Assembly (NCBI RefSeq): GCF_003725535.1 | Contig: NZ_RJSF01000048.1 | Span: forward strand, 1-64,000 | Origin: Nocardioides pocheonensis | GTDB taxonomy: Bacteria; Actinomycetota; Actinomycetes; Propionibacteriales; Nocardioidaceae | Length of the DNA: 64,000 nucleotides | Direction of reading: 5' to 3' | Shown: positions 42,927 through 51,410 of the stretch, one piece after another | Layout: each line of letters opens with the position of its first letter | Position numbering within the stretch: position 1 is the first letter of the stretch | Program-made: the position numbers and the translations under genes | Notes under the pieces: generated by a model | Database searches by the model: none | Told to the model about the DNA's origin: nothing | Seen by the model: the letters and a program-made list of their open reading frames with translations, nothing else

Positions 42927-45900
42927 CTACTCGACGCTGATCCGCTCGACGTGGCCGCCCTCGTGCGCCAGCACCAGGGACACCGTGAGGTCGTGCCGCA
43001 GGGCTCGGAGCACGATCCGGGCGATGCCGCGCGAGCAGCTGCGCACGGCGTGCCCCTTCTCGCACCCGCAGGCGCAGGCACCGAGCACGAGGCCCTCGAA
43101 CGCGCCGTTGCAGTCGTACCGGACCTCGCTCACCTTGCCCCGGACGACCCGGCCGTGCTCGTGGCCGTGGTCGCGATCGCCGAGCGCCAGCGAGATCGGC
43201 ACGCCGTTGGGCGACGGCTCGATGCTCGAGGCGTCACCGCCGAGGCCGTCGACCCTGGCCGCGACGTACTCGACGAGCCGCTTCAGGACCGGGACCCAGC
43301 GGTCCGTGAGCGGGCGGTTCAGCAGCCGCCACCGCAGGATGGCGAGCGTGTTCTCCTCGGCGAACAGCATGTGGTCGGGCGTCGAGACCGGGATCGTCAC
43401 CTGGAACGTGCCGGTGACGACACGCCACCCACCGAGGGGCCGCTTGCGCCCGTCGCCGCCGGGGCGCTTCGTGCCCTCGAGCTCGGCAACGGTCACACCC
43501 TTGTCGCCCTTGCCCTTGCCCTTGCCGTTCACGTTGGCGGGGAGCGTGCGGATCTCGACAGGCGGCGGGGCCTCCTTGTCGGTGAGACGTCGTACGACGA
43601 TCGAGTACTCCTCGCCGGCGTGGATGCCGACGGGGAGGTCGACGGTGAACAGCCCCGCGAAGTTGTCGCCGCTGCGCGCCGGGATCGGGATGTAGCTGAC
43701 GCCGCCGGTGACCTCGCACGCGATCGTGTTCGTGTCGACGACCTTCAGCGTGTGGGTCGCGTACAGCGCATCGGCCAGGTCGAGCACCTCCTGCGCCTGG
43801 ACGGCCGGCCAGAAGATGTGCGCCGTGCTCCCCGTCGGCACGCGGCCCCAGTCGATCATCAGCTCGTCCGGCCGCGCGGTGCCGGTCGGGTCCGGTGCGG
43901 ACGGACGGAGGTCGAAGGTCTGCGGCACCCGGTGGGTCTCCGCCGGTCCGGGGTTGTCGGACACCGTCACCTGCAGGTTGCGCTGCGCCAGCTTGTCCGA
44001 GCTCTGCGGGCTCTCACCGGTGAAGAGCGGCGTGTCGTCGTAGGCGATCTGCGCGACGAGGCAGTGGTGCGTGCCGTTGAGCCACTGCTGGACGGGGCGA
44101 CCGTCGACGACGTTGCCGCCGTCGTACACGTTGAGGAAGCAGCCGTAGTAGACCCAGACGCTGTCGCCGGTCGCGATCGTGACGTCCTTGTTGTTCGGAC
44201 CGCCTGCGGCGTAGTCGGCGGACGCGCCGTTGTTGCCGGTGGCGAAGAACGGCAGTGTCGTGTGACCGGCGCCCGCTCGCGGCCGTCCGGGCTGGCCGGC
44301 GGCGTCGTTGTCGCTGAGGTAGGTCGTCGTGGGCTGGTAGTCGGTGTCCGCAGTGCTCGTCGACCAGAGTCGGAAGAAGACCTTCGTGCCGTTGGCGGCG
44401 CCGGAGGGCCCGGCCGTCCCGCGCAGCCGGACCCGGGCGATCGCGAAGTTGAAGTTCTGCGCCAGCCGGGGCGGGAAGTGGCTCCAGTCGACGGTGAAGG
44501 GCGTCACCGACGAGTCCCCGGTCAGCGCGCCACCCTGGCCGGGCAGCACCGACGTGAACGGGTCGGTCCCCGTGGGGTCGGAGTACGTCGTGTTGAGCCA
44601 GCCGAGCAGGCTCTGGACGTACCCGTACGCCCCGGCAGGGGTGGGGCTGGTGAACGCGGGCCCACCGGGCACGGGAGTGCCGTTGAGGTCGGGCGTCGCG
44701 GTGAACACCCGCACGTCCTGGCTGAGGTAGAAGACGTTGTTCTGGCTGGGGTCGATGTTGGTGAAGTACGGGTCCGACCCGGCCACGAGCTCGAACAGCA
44801 TCGACGCCTGCCCGCCGGGGACGGTCGTGCCGCCCGCGGCGACGCTGCCGTCGAGCTCCTTCGTGGTCGACCCCGAGGACGGGAACCCGGCCAGCGCGGT
44901 CGAGGAGAACGTCACGTCGTACGGGATCCGGATGCGCTGCGGCTGCCGGGGGTGCGTGGCGTTCTCGTAGTCGATGTCGGGCCGCTGGGTCAGGGTGACG
45001 CCCGCCATCGACGCGAACGGCCCGGAGAGCGGCGCGGGCGCGATGCCCAGCGACTGGTACGACGCCTGCGAGAAGCCGTCGACGGCGAGCCAGAACGCTC
45101 GCGGCCACCGGCCGGCGCTCGTCGTGATGATGTCCTGGACCTCGTCCCTGCCGAAGGTGTTCTTGTCGGCGAGGAAGCTCAACGCCGCGATCGGGAACGG
45201 GTCGTCCGACACGGGCCCCGGAATGGTCGCCGTCGACGAGCTCGGGTAGGCGCGCTCGAGCAAGGACGCGAAGAACGGGAACGGGTTCCCCGGGTCACCG
45301 GTGAGCGCGTTGTAGGTCTTCATCAGGTTGGTGTCGTAGGCCGCGATGATCTCGTTGATCGAGAACCCGAGCTGGGTGTTGAGGTAGTAGAGGAACCCGA
45401 GCGCGCAGCCGAAGCTGACGGCGTTGCCGTCGGTGCCCTCGGTGCTGGTCACCCAGTCGGGCCGGCCCGCGGTGTTCAGCCACGTGGCGACCCAGGAGCC
45501 GTAGTAGGCGTAGTGGCCCTGCTGGAAGCGGACGATGCCGCAGTACTGCGAGAGCGCCTCGCCGCTGGAGTCGCCGGCGTTCCACTTCCCGTTGGTCAGA
45601 GACATCAGGATCTCGACCCACTCGTTCATCCAGACCATCTTCACCTGCTCGGCCGCGACCGCCGCCGTCACGCCACCGGTGCCGAGCGAGTCGAGGTTGA
45701 TGTCGTTGCCGTAGCCGCTGTTGTTCGCCCCGGAGCCGCCGCCGCGGTTGAGCAGGACCCGCTGCCGATGACTCGCGCCGAACTTCCCGGACGGCGTGTT
45801 GAACCACCCGGTGGTCACCGTGAACTCGGTCTCGACCGCGGCGATCAGGGCGTTGGCGTTGGCGATCACCCGCGTCTGGTTCGGGAGGCTGTCGTCGTAC

Positions 45901-45974
45901 CAGATCTCGAAGTTGGGGGTGATTCCTCGCCCGAGTCCGTAGCTGTCGTTGAGGTTGTCCTGCTTGAGTGCCAT
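42927..45974 (-). CDS. Large (1015-residue) protein of unknown function
   Basis: No named family was recognised. The N-terminal 400 residues lack a signal peptide and include NFEIWYDDSLPNQTRV, VKMVWMNEWVEILMSL (placed like a zincin helix but without HExxH) and YCGIVRFQQGHYAYYGSWV. The middle 400 residues are Gly/Thr/Pro-rich beta-type sequence with VRLRGTAGPSGAANGTKVFF and GDSVWVYYGCFLNVYDGGNV. A low-complexity GKGKGKGDKG linker leads to a C-terminal domain with the cysteine cluster GACACGCEKGHAVRSC. GGAAGGGG precedes ATG 45974. It is a single-gene unit divergent from the MOSC gene. It may be a scaffold, structural or inactive-peptidase protein, but this is open. Confidence 0.85.
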   Translation of the reverse strand: MALKQDNLNDSYGLGRGITPNFEIWYDDSLPNQTRVIANANALIAAVETEFTVTTGWFNTPSGKFGASHRQRVLLNRGGGSGANNSGYGNDINLDSLGTGGVTAAVAAEQVKMVWMNEWVEILMSLTNGKWNAGDSSGEALSQYCGIVRFQQGHYAYYGSWVATWLNTAGRPDWVTSTEGTDGNAVSFGCALGFLYYLNTQLGFSINEIIAAYDTNLMKTYNALTGDPGNPFPFFASLLERAYPSSSTATIPGPVSDDPFPIAALSFLADKNTFGRDEVQDIITTSAGRWPRAFWLAVDGFSQASYQSLGIAPAPLSGPFASMAGVTLTQRPDIDYENATHPRQPQRIRIPYDVTFSSTALAGFPSSGSTTKELDGSVAAGGTTVPGGQASMLFELVAGSDPYFTNIDPSQNNVFYLSQDVRVFTATPDLNGTPVPGGPAFTSPTPAGAYGYVQSLLGWLNTTYSDPTGTDPFTSVLPGQGGALTGDSSVTPFTVDWSHFPPRLAQNFNFAIARVRLRGTAGPSGAANGTKVFFRLWSTSTADTDYQPTTTYLSDNDAAGQPGRPRAGAGHTTLPFFATGNNGASADYAAGGPNNKDVTIATGDSVWVYYGCFLNVYDGGNVVDGRPVQQWLNGTHHCLVAQIAYDDTPLFTGESPQSSDKLAQRNLQVTVSDNPGPAETHRVPQTFDLRPSAPDPTGTARPDELMIDWGRVPTGSTAHIFWPAVQAQEVLDLADALYATHTLKVVDTNTIACEVTGGVSYIPIPARSGDNFAGLFTVDLPVGIHAGEEYSIVVRRLTDKEAPPPVEIRTLPANVNGKGKGKGDKGVTVAELEGTKRPGGDGRKRPLGGWRVVTGTFQVTIPVSTPDHMLFAEENTLAILRWRLLNRPLTDRWVPVLKRLVEYVAARVDGLGGDASSIEPSPNGVPISLALGDRDHGHEHGRVVRGKVSEVRYDCNGAFEGLVLGACACGCEKGHAVRSCSRGIARIVLRALRHDLTVSLVLAHEGGHVERISVE

Positions 45975-46194
45975 GGGGGTCACCCCTTCCATCCCGAGTC
46001 GGCTGGTCCGGCCCGACATTCCTCCAGAGGGGCGCAGCCGGTGGAGTGATACAGCCGGCTCAGGGCGGCAGCGGAGACCCCCGGGTCGGGTCTGACGAAG
46101 TCCTGACGCCGACGCCGACGCCATCGACAGGTACGGGCTCCGAAGGCGATCGTTGTCGTCGAGGCGACCCACGGATGCGGAGGCGGAGGCGGAG

Positions 46195-46959
46195 ATGGAG
46201 GTTGTCGGCCTGTGGCGGTATCCCGTCAAGTCGCTCCAGGGCGAGACGGTCGACACCGCCCGGGTGGAGACCGACGGCATCGCCGGCGACCGGATCTGGG
46301 GTATTCGTGACCAGCGCACCGGGCGGATCCTGACCGCCCGCCGCCGCCCCGAGCTGCTCGCCGCCGCCGCGAGCTACGACGACGGCGACCAACCGGTGAT
46401 CACGCTCCCCGACGGCAGCACGCTCGTCGGCCCGAGTGCGCGGACCGATCGCGAGCTCTCGCGATGGTTGGCGAGCCCGGTCTCGCTCGTGTCCTCGTCG
46501 GGTCGTGCAGGCAGGGCCGAGTTCTTCGCAGATGCGACCGACGACACCAGCCCGGCCATCGAGTGGACGATGCCGCTCGGACGGTACGTCGACGCCTCCC
46601 CGATCCTGATCGTGACCACGGCGTCGTTGCGCACCGGCGCGGCTCACCACCCTCGGGGCACCTGGGACGTGCGCCGGTTCCGACCCAACGTGCTGATCGA
46701 CGTCGACGGCGACGGCTGGCTCGAGGATTCGTGGGTGGGCCACCACGTCGAGGTCGGGTCGGTCACGCTCCGCCCCCTGCAACCCTGCGTGCGCTGCACG
46801 ATGGTCACCCGACCGCAGCCCGGGCTCGAGGCCGACGTCGAGATGTTCCGCACGCTCGCGCGCCACCACGGCGGACTGTTCGGGGTCTGGTCCGACGTCG
46901 TCGCGCCGGGACGTCTGTCCGTGGGTGATCTCGCAGCCGAGCACGCTTCCTCGGCCTAG
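46195..46959 (+). CDS. MOSC domain-containing protein (mARC-like)
   Basis: A 254-residue protein with an N-terminal MOSC beta-barrel domain (LWRYPVKSLQGETVDTARV; GIAGDRIWGI) and a C-terminal MOSC domain containing RFRPNVLIDVDG and LQPCVRCTMVTRPQPG. In mARC-type proteins a cysteine in this last segment binds the molybdenum cofactor, so it may reduce N-hydroxylated compounds. ATG 46195 is preceded by a GGAGGC triplet run containing the ribosome-binding site. An electron donor is not apparent nearby. Confidence 0.87.
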   Translation: MEVVGLWRYPVKSLQGETVDTARVETDGIAGDRIWGIRDQRTGRILTARRRPELLAAAASYDDGDQPVITLPDGSTLVGPSARTDRELSRWLASPVSLVSSSGRAGRAEFFADATDDTSPAIEWTMPLGRYVDASPILIVTTASLRTGAAHHPRGTWDVRRFRPNVLIDVDGDGWLEDSWVGHHVEVGSVTLRPLQPCVRCTMVTRPQPGLEADVEMFRTLARHHGGLFGVWSDVVAPGRLSVGDLAAEHASSA

Positions 46960-46990
46960 CAGCGGCCGAGCGGACGTCACCGGGCGTGGA

Positions 46991-47017
46991 TGTCACAACT
47001 CGCGGCCGGCCGGCGTC
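46991..47017 (+). promoter_or_regulatory. ECF41-type promoter of the CMD-sigma operon
   Basis: TGTCACA (46991-46997), 16 nt, CGTC (47014-47017), an exact match to the published ECF41 target motif, 33 bp before the CMD start. Confidence 0.88.
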
Positions 47018-47050
47018 TTGATGTCGTACCGACCGACCGAGGAGGACGAC

Positions 47051-47641
47051 ATGAGTGGAAACACCCGCATCCCGGCTGCCGAGATCACCGGACTCAAGGG
47101 CGCCGTGATCAAGCGGTTCGCGAGGAAGAGCCTGGGCCAGGTGCCGAGCTCCCTCGGCGTCTACTGGCACAACCAGAAGGTGCTGATGAGCATGGCAGGC
47201 ATCGGGGGCAAGGTGCAGAAGTGGGACGCGTGCGACGAGCAGCTGAAGTCGTTCGCGCACATGGCGGTCGCCGCGCAGGTCGGTTGCAGCTGGTGCCTGG
47301 ACTTCAACTACTTCGAGGCCCACAACAAGGACCTCGACATGGTGAAGGCACGGGAGATCCCGCGGTGGCGCGAGTCCGAGGCGTTCTCGCCGCTCGAGCG
47401 CGAGGTGCTGGCGTACGCCGAGGCGATGACCGAGACCGAGCCGACGGCGACCGACGAGCTGGTGGCGTCCTTGCGGGAGCAGCTGGGAGACGCGGCCCTG
47501 GTCGAGCTCACCGCGATCATCGCGTTCGCCAACTTCACGACGCGTGCGAACGTCGCGCTCGGCATCGAGTCGGACGGCTTCGCCGCGGCATGCGGTCTGA
47601 AGCCGCTCGCGCAGCCCACCGCCGTAGGGTCTCGACCGTGA
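47051..47641 (+). CDS. Carboxymuconolactone decarboxylase (AhpD-like) family protein
   Basis: A 196-residue protein with the AhpD-core redox motif CSWCLDFNYFEAH (Cys-x-x-Cys and His), suggesting peroxidase or decarboxylase-like chemistry. It is the 'C' type COE partner of ECF41 sigma factors. GAGGAGG lies before ATG 47051. The gene overlaps the sigma gene by 4 bp (GTGA), so both are co-translated from the ECF41 promoter upstream, implying autoregulation. Confidence 0.9.
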   Translation: MSGNTRIPAAEITGLKGAVIKRFARKSLGQVPSSLGVYWHNQKVLMSMAGIGGKVQKWDACDEQLKSFAHMAVAAQVGCSWCLDFNYFEAHNKDLDMVKAREIPRWRESEAFSPLEREVLAYAEAMTETEPTATDELVASLREQLGDAALVELTAIIAFANFTTRANVALGIESDGFAAACGLKPLAQPTAVGSRP

Positions 47642-48519
47642 CCGACGACCCGTTCGTGGCCCACCGGGGGCTGCTGTTCACCGTCGCCTACGAGATGCTC
47701 GGCTCCGCCGCCGACGCCGAGGATGTGGTGCAGGAGACCTGGCTGCGATGGGACGCCATCGGTGCGGGCGAGCGCGCCGAGGTGCGCGACGCCCGGGCGT
47801 TCCTGGTGCGGATGGTGACGCGCAAGGCGCTCGACCGGCTGCGCTCCAACGCCCGGCGGCGCGAGGAGTACGTCGGCGAGTGGCTGCCGGAGCCGCTCCT
47901 CACCGCGCCGGACGTGGCCGACGACCTCGAGCTCGCCGAGAGCGTGTCGTTCGCGATGCTCACCGTGCTCGAGACGCTCACGCCCACCGAGCGAGCGGTG
48001 TTCGTGCTGCGCGAGGTGTTCGACACGCCGTACGGCGAGATCGCGGAGGCGGTCGGCAAGTCCGAGGCCGCCGTGCGCCAGACCGCGCACCGGGCACGCG
48101 GGCACGTCGCGGCGCGGAGGCCCCGGATGGAGGTCAGCCCGCGGGAGCAGCAGGAGGTCGTCGACCGCTTCCTCGCGGCCGCGAGCCGCGGCGACCTCCA
48201 GGGGCTCCTGGACGTGCTGGCTCCCGACGTCGTCCTCGTCGCCGACGGCGGCGGCATCGTGCAGGCGGTCGTGACCCCGGTCGTCGGCGCGAAGAAGGTC
48301 GCGAACCTGCTCCGGCCGTTCCCACGGCTCGCCCCCGGTGCGACGTTCCTGCCCGTGCTCCTCAACGGCGCCCCGGGCGCCCGTCTGGTGGGCACCCTCG
48401 ACGGCTACGACACCGCGATCAGCTTCGTGGTCGAGGACGGGCGGATCACCCGGATCTACGCCGTGCGCAACCCCGCCAAGCTGGGCCGGATCGACGTCGA
48501 GGCGACGATCCGGCGGTAG
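47638..48519 (+). CDS. ECF41-type RNA polymerase sigma factor
   Basis: A 293-residue sigma factor. Region 2 is FTVAYEMLGSAADAEDVVQETWLRW and region 4 VLREVFDTPYGEIAEAVGKS with EAAVRQTAHRARGH. The fused SnoaL-like domain carries the conserved DGGG (VLVADGGGIVQA) and NPAKL near the C-terminus, which are more canonical than in the sigma factor at 36429. The GTG start overlaps the CMD stop. The C-terminal domain is expected to gate activity in place of an anti-sigma factor. Confidence 0.93.
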   Translation: MTDDPFVAHRGLLFTVAYEMLGSAADAEDVVQETWLRWDAIGAGERAEVRDARAFLVRMVTRKALDRLRSNARRREEYVGEWLPEPLLTAPDVADDLELAESVSFAMLTVLETLTPTERAVFVLREVFDTPYGEIAEAVGKSEAAVRQTAHRARGHVAARRPRMEVSPREQQEVVDRFLAAASRGDLQGLLDVLAPDVVLVADGGGIVQAVVTPVVGAKKVANLLRPFPRLAPGATFLPVLLNGAPGARLVGTLDGYDTAISFVVEDGRITRIYAVRNPAKLGRIDVEATIRR

Positions 48520-48545
48520 GACGGATGACGCGGCTCGCGCTCTGC

Positions 48546-48551
48546 CATAGT
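48546..48551 (+). promoter_or_regulatory. -10 element of leaderless small membrane protein gene
   Basis: CATAGT (one base from TATAGT) ends 7 nt before GTG 48559. Confidence 0.5.
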
Positions 48552-48558
48552 CGAGTGC

Positions 48559-48813
48559 GTGGACCCCCCGCCCCGCGCCGTCCGGCCCGTGCTGCAGGAC
48601 CTGCCGCTCCCGCTGCGGTGGGGCGTCGTCGGTGCGGTCGTCCTCGGCCTCGCGGGAGCGCTCACCGGGCTGGTCGTCGGCGTACGGGTGTACTGGCCGA
48701 CGGCCTGGGCGGCCGCGATCGAGGTGGGAGCTCCGGCGACCTTCGTCGGCTTCGCCCTCGGCCTGGTCGCCGGCGCCCTCGTCCGTGCGTTCCACCGGGT
48801 CCACCAGGTCTGA
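48559..48813 (+). CDS. Small two-helix membrane protein
   Basis: An 84-residue protein with two hydrophobic helices (VVGAVVLGLAGALTGLVVGV and APATFVGFALGLVAGALV) and a short basic C-terminus. It has no named family. The GTG start has no ribosome-binding site but a TANNNT-like element at the leaderless distance. It lies between the sigma operon and the hydrolase. Confidence 0.65.
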   Translation: MDPPPRAVRPVLQDLPLPLRWGVVGAVVLGLAGALTGLVVGVRVYWPTAWAAAIEVGAPATFVGFALGLVAGALVRAFHRVHQV

Positions 48814-48881
48814 GAGACACGTGACGGCGGCGTGACGAGACGCACGGGGATGGACCGCGTCGCCGTGGGAACCTGCATCGC

Positions 48882-49820
48882 GTGACCACGCAGCTCGCCG
48901 ACTGGCCCTCCGTGACGGACACCCACCTGGACCTGCCCGGGCGTCGCGCCCGCATCCTCGAGGTGCCCGGGCGTCCCTCGTCCGGTGGCCGACCTCAGCT
49001 GCTCGTGCACGGGCTCGGTGGATCCTCGGTCACCTGGGTGCCGGTGATGGAGGGGCTCGCCGAGCACGGCCCGGTGGTCGCCGTCGACCTGCCCGGCTTC
49101 GGCCGCACCCCGATCGAGGCGAGCGACCCGCTGACGGTGGAGGGGTACGTCGACTTCGTGCTCGAGGTCGCCAACGCCCTCGGCTGGGACCGGTTCACGC
49201 TGCACGGCAACTCGATGGGCGGCCTGGTCGGCACGCTCCTCGGGGCCGCCCATCCGCACCGCCTGGACCGGCTCGTCCTCGTCTCGCCTGCCCTCCCGCC
49301 GCGATCGCCCCTCGGCTTCCTGCGGCCGAGCCGAGCGACGATCGACGGGGTGCTCCCCCTCGCCACGTCGTCCCTCGGTGCGCTGGCCCTCGGAGCCGTC
49401 GGCCTCGCCGGCCCGGAGCTGGACCAGCGTCGCAACCGGGCCCTGCTCAGCCTGATCTACTCCGAACCCGAGGGGATCGATCCTGCGGTGCTCGGCCTCA
49501 TGGCGGCCGAGTTCGCCGACGCGGGCGCGGGCGTCGACCGCCGGCGCGCGCTGCTCGCCCTCACCCGCTCGATCTCCCGACTCTGGGCGAACCCCCGCAG
49601 CACCTGGAGCGCGATCCGGGCCGTGCAGGCCCCGACGCTCCTGCTGGGTGGCACGCACGACGCGCTGGTCCCGGCCAAGGTGCTGCGTGCGGTGATCGCC
49701 TCGCGGCCCGACTGGGAGGGGCACGTGCTCGACGACCGTCGGCACGCGCTCATGCTCGAGGACCCGGAGTCCTACCTCGACCTCGTCGCCGGCTGGCTGA
49801 CGCGCGCCGTCGCCGTCTGA
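48882..49820 (+). CDS. Alpha/beta hydrolase
   Basis: A 312-residue hydrolase with an oxyanion region LLVHGLGGSSVTW, nucleophile elbow LHGNSMGGLVG and the catalytic Asp/His pair expected in LLLGGTHDALVP and DDRRHALMLEDPE. The sequence resembles esterase/lipase or C-C hydrolase members. The substrate is unknown. The start is GTG 48882. It is convergent with the HemD-like regulator, 18 bp apart. Confidence 0.88.
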   Translation: MTTQLADWPSVTDTHLDLPGRRARILEVPGRPSSGGRPQLLVHGLGGSSVTWVPVMEGLAEHGPVVAVDLPGFGRTPIEASDPLTVEGYVDFVLEVANALGWDRFTLHGNSMGGLVGTLLGAAHPHRLDRLVLVSPALPPRSPLGFLRPSRATIDGVLPLATSSLGALALGAVGLAGPELDQRRNRALLSLIYSEPEGIDPAVLGLMAAEFADAGAGVDRRRALLALTRSISRLWANPRSTWSAIRAVQAPTLLLGGTHDALVPAKVLRAVIASRPDWEGHVLDDRRHALMLEDPESYLDLVAGWLTRAVAV

Positions 49821-49838
49821 GTCGCTGGAGTGCCGGGC

Positions 49839-50960
49839 TCAGCTCGTCTGGAGCACGTAGCCGCGCTTGATCACGGTGCGCACCAGGGGGTGGGAGCCCA
49901 GGTAGGGGCTCAGCGCCTCGCGGAGCCGCGCCACCGCGACCTCGGCGGTGTGCGGGTCGGCGGAGTCACCGGGCAGCACCTCGAGCAGACGGTCGCGGCT
50001 GACCACCTCGCCCGGGTTGCGTGCCAGCCGGCGCAGGATCGCCAGCCCGTTGGGCGACAGCGGGAGGACGCCGTGGTTCAGCGTCGCCGCGGACGCGCGC
50101 ACGTGCAGCACGCCTGACGGCGTGGGCACGCTGTGCGCCTCGTCGCCGAGGGTGAGGATCACCAGGCGCACGAGGGCGCCCATCCGCGAGCGGTCGGGGT
50201 GGACCGGGCGCAGGCCGGCGTTGACCAGGGGGTCCGCGGTGACCGGCCCGACCGCCGCCACGAGCAACCGGCCCGAGGCCACCAGGTCGCGGACGATGTC
50301 CGTGACGCCCTGCTCCTCCAGCTCGGCGATCCACGCAGTGGCGGCCGGTGCGGAGGTGAACATCACCGCGTCGAACGCGCCCGCCGCCACCTGCAGCGCC
50401 GTGTCGGTGACCGCGGCCGGGTCGGTGGGCGGACCCCAGCGGTAGACCTCGAGCGGGATCACGCTCGCGCCGCCCGCGACGAGCTTGGCCTCCAGGTGCG
50501 GGTCACCGGCTCCGTGGTGCTGGACGGCGATCCGACACCCGTCGACGCCCTCGGCCAGCAGGAAGTCGACGATCTCCGCCGACGTCTCGGACTCGGCGAC
50601 CCAGTCGGCCTTGAGCCCGACCGCCTGCAGCGCGCCGCGCGCCTTCGGTCCGCGCGCGACCAGTCGCACCGCCGCGAGGGCCTGGACCAGCTCGTCGCCC
50701 AGCCCGGCCGCCTCGGCGGTGTCCATCCAGCCACGGAAGCCGATCCCGGTGGTGACCACGACCGTGTCGACGCCCGCCTCGAGGACCTCCTGGGTACGTC
50801 GCAGCAACGCATCCTCGTCGATGTGCGGCACGACGCCCAGGGTCGGCGCGATCACCACCTCGGCACCGCGCCGCATGAGCGCGCCCGCGAGCTCGTCGGA
50901 GCGGCGCTGCGCCGTGACGAGGATGCGGGTGCCGGCCAGGACCGGGGTGAGGTCGGTCAT
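49839..50960 (-). CDS. Uroporphyrinogen-III synthase-like protein fused to winged-helix DNA-binding domain
   Basis: A 373-residue two-domain protein. Residues 8-265 form a HemD-type domain (ILVTAQRRSDELAGALMRRGAEV; AVMFTSAPAATAWI). The last 95 residues are an OmpR-type winged helix (LSPNGLAILRRLARNPGEVVSRDRLLEVL; HTAEVAVARLREAL; VIKRGYVL). Similar fusions occur beside nitrite reductase genes in actinobacteria, where they act as regulators and may sense a tetrapyrrole such as the siroheme precursor. It is the last gene of the operon, 9 bp after nirD. Whether it retains synthase activity is unclear. Confidence 0.88.
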   Translation of the reverse strand: MTDLTPVLAGTRILVTAQRRSDELAGALMRRGAEVVIAPTLGVVPHIDEDALLRRTQEVLEAGVDTVVVTTGIGFRGWMDTAEAAGLGDELVQALAAVRLVARGPKARGALQAVGLKADWVAESETSAEIVDFLLAEGVDGCRIAVQHHGAGDPHLEAKLVAGGASVIPLEVYRWGPPTDPAAVTDTALQVAAGAFDAVMFTSAPAATAWIAELEEQGVTDIVRDLVASGRLLVAAVGPVTADPLVNAGLRPVHPDRSRMGALVRLVILTLGDEAHSVPTPSGVLHVRASAATLNHGVLPLSPNGLAILRRLARNPGEVVSRDRLLEVLPGDSADPHTAEVAVARLREALSPYLGSHPLVRTVIKRGYVLQTS

Positions 50961-50969
50961 CGGGCTGGC

Positions 50970-51410
50970 TCAGGCGACCAGCGCCGGGGTGACGGGGACG
51001 GGATGCACGTAGACCACTCCCCCGGCGATCCAGGTGCGGTAGACGGGCAGCCGACCGTTCGGGTCCGTCAGGCACTCGCCCGTCGCGAGGTCGAAGACGT
51101 GCTTGTACATCGGCGACGCGACCGTGTCGCGCTGGGCGTCACCCTGCCCGACCGACCCGACGATCCCGCGCGCGATCACGTTGGCGTCGGCGAACGGGTC
51201 CCGGTGGCCGACGGCGTACACGAAGTCGGCCGGCTCACCGGTCCGCGGGTCGGTGCCGGTGACCCGGAACAGGGCCACCTGCTGGTCCTTCACGAGCACG
51301 GCGACGCCGCGCTCCGGGATCAGTTGCCTCTTGGTGCACACCGCGACCCACTCGTTGCGCGGGGTCTCGCGAGCCAGCGGCTCGGTCGGCGACTCGGCCT
51401 GCAGCGTCAT
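50970..51410 (-). CDS. nirD: Nitrite reductase small subunit NirD
   Basis: A 146-residue Rieske-fold subunit (NEWVAVCTKRQLIPERGVAVLV; FADANVIARGIVGSV; SPMYKHVFDLATGECL). As in other NirD proteins the paired Cys/His ligands of a Rieske cluster are absent, so it is structural rather than redox-active. Its ATG overlaps the nirB stop (ATGA), supporting coupled synthesis of the NirBD complex. Confidence 0.94.
   Translation of the reverse strand: MTLQAESPTEPLARETPRNEWVAVCTKRQLIPERGVAVLVKDQQVALFRVTGTDPRTGEPADFVYAVGHRDPFADANVIARGIVGSVGQGDAQRDTVASPMYKHVFDLATGECLTDPNGRLPVYRTWIAGGVVYVHPVPVTPALVA

Noticed and set aside
46100-46194. Short tandem runs (GACGCC, GGAGGC) before the MOSC gene
   Set aside because: Two to three units only. 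Probably chance low complexity in high-GC DNA.
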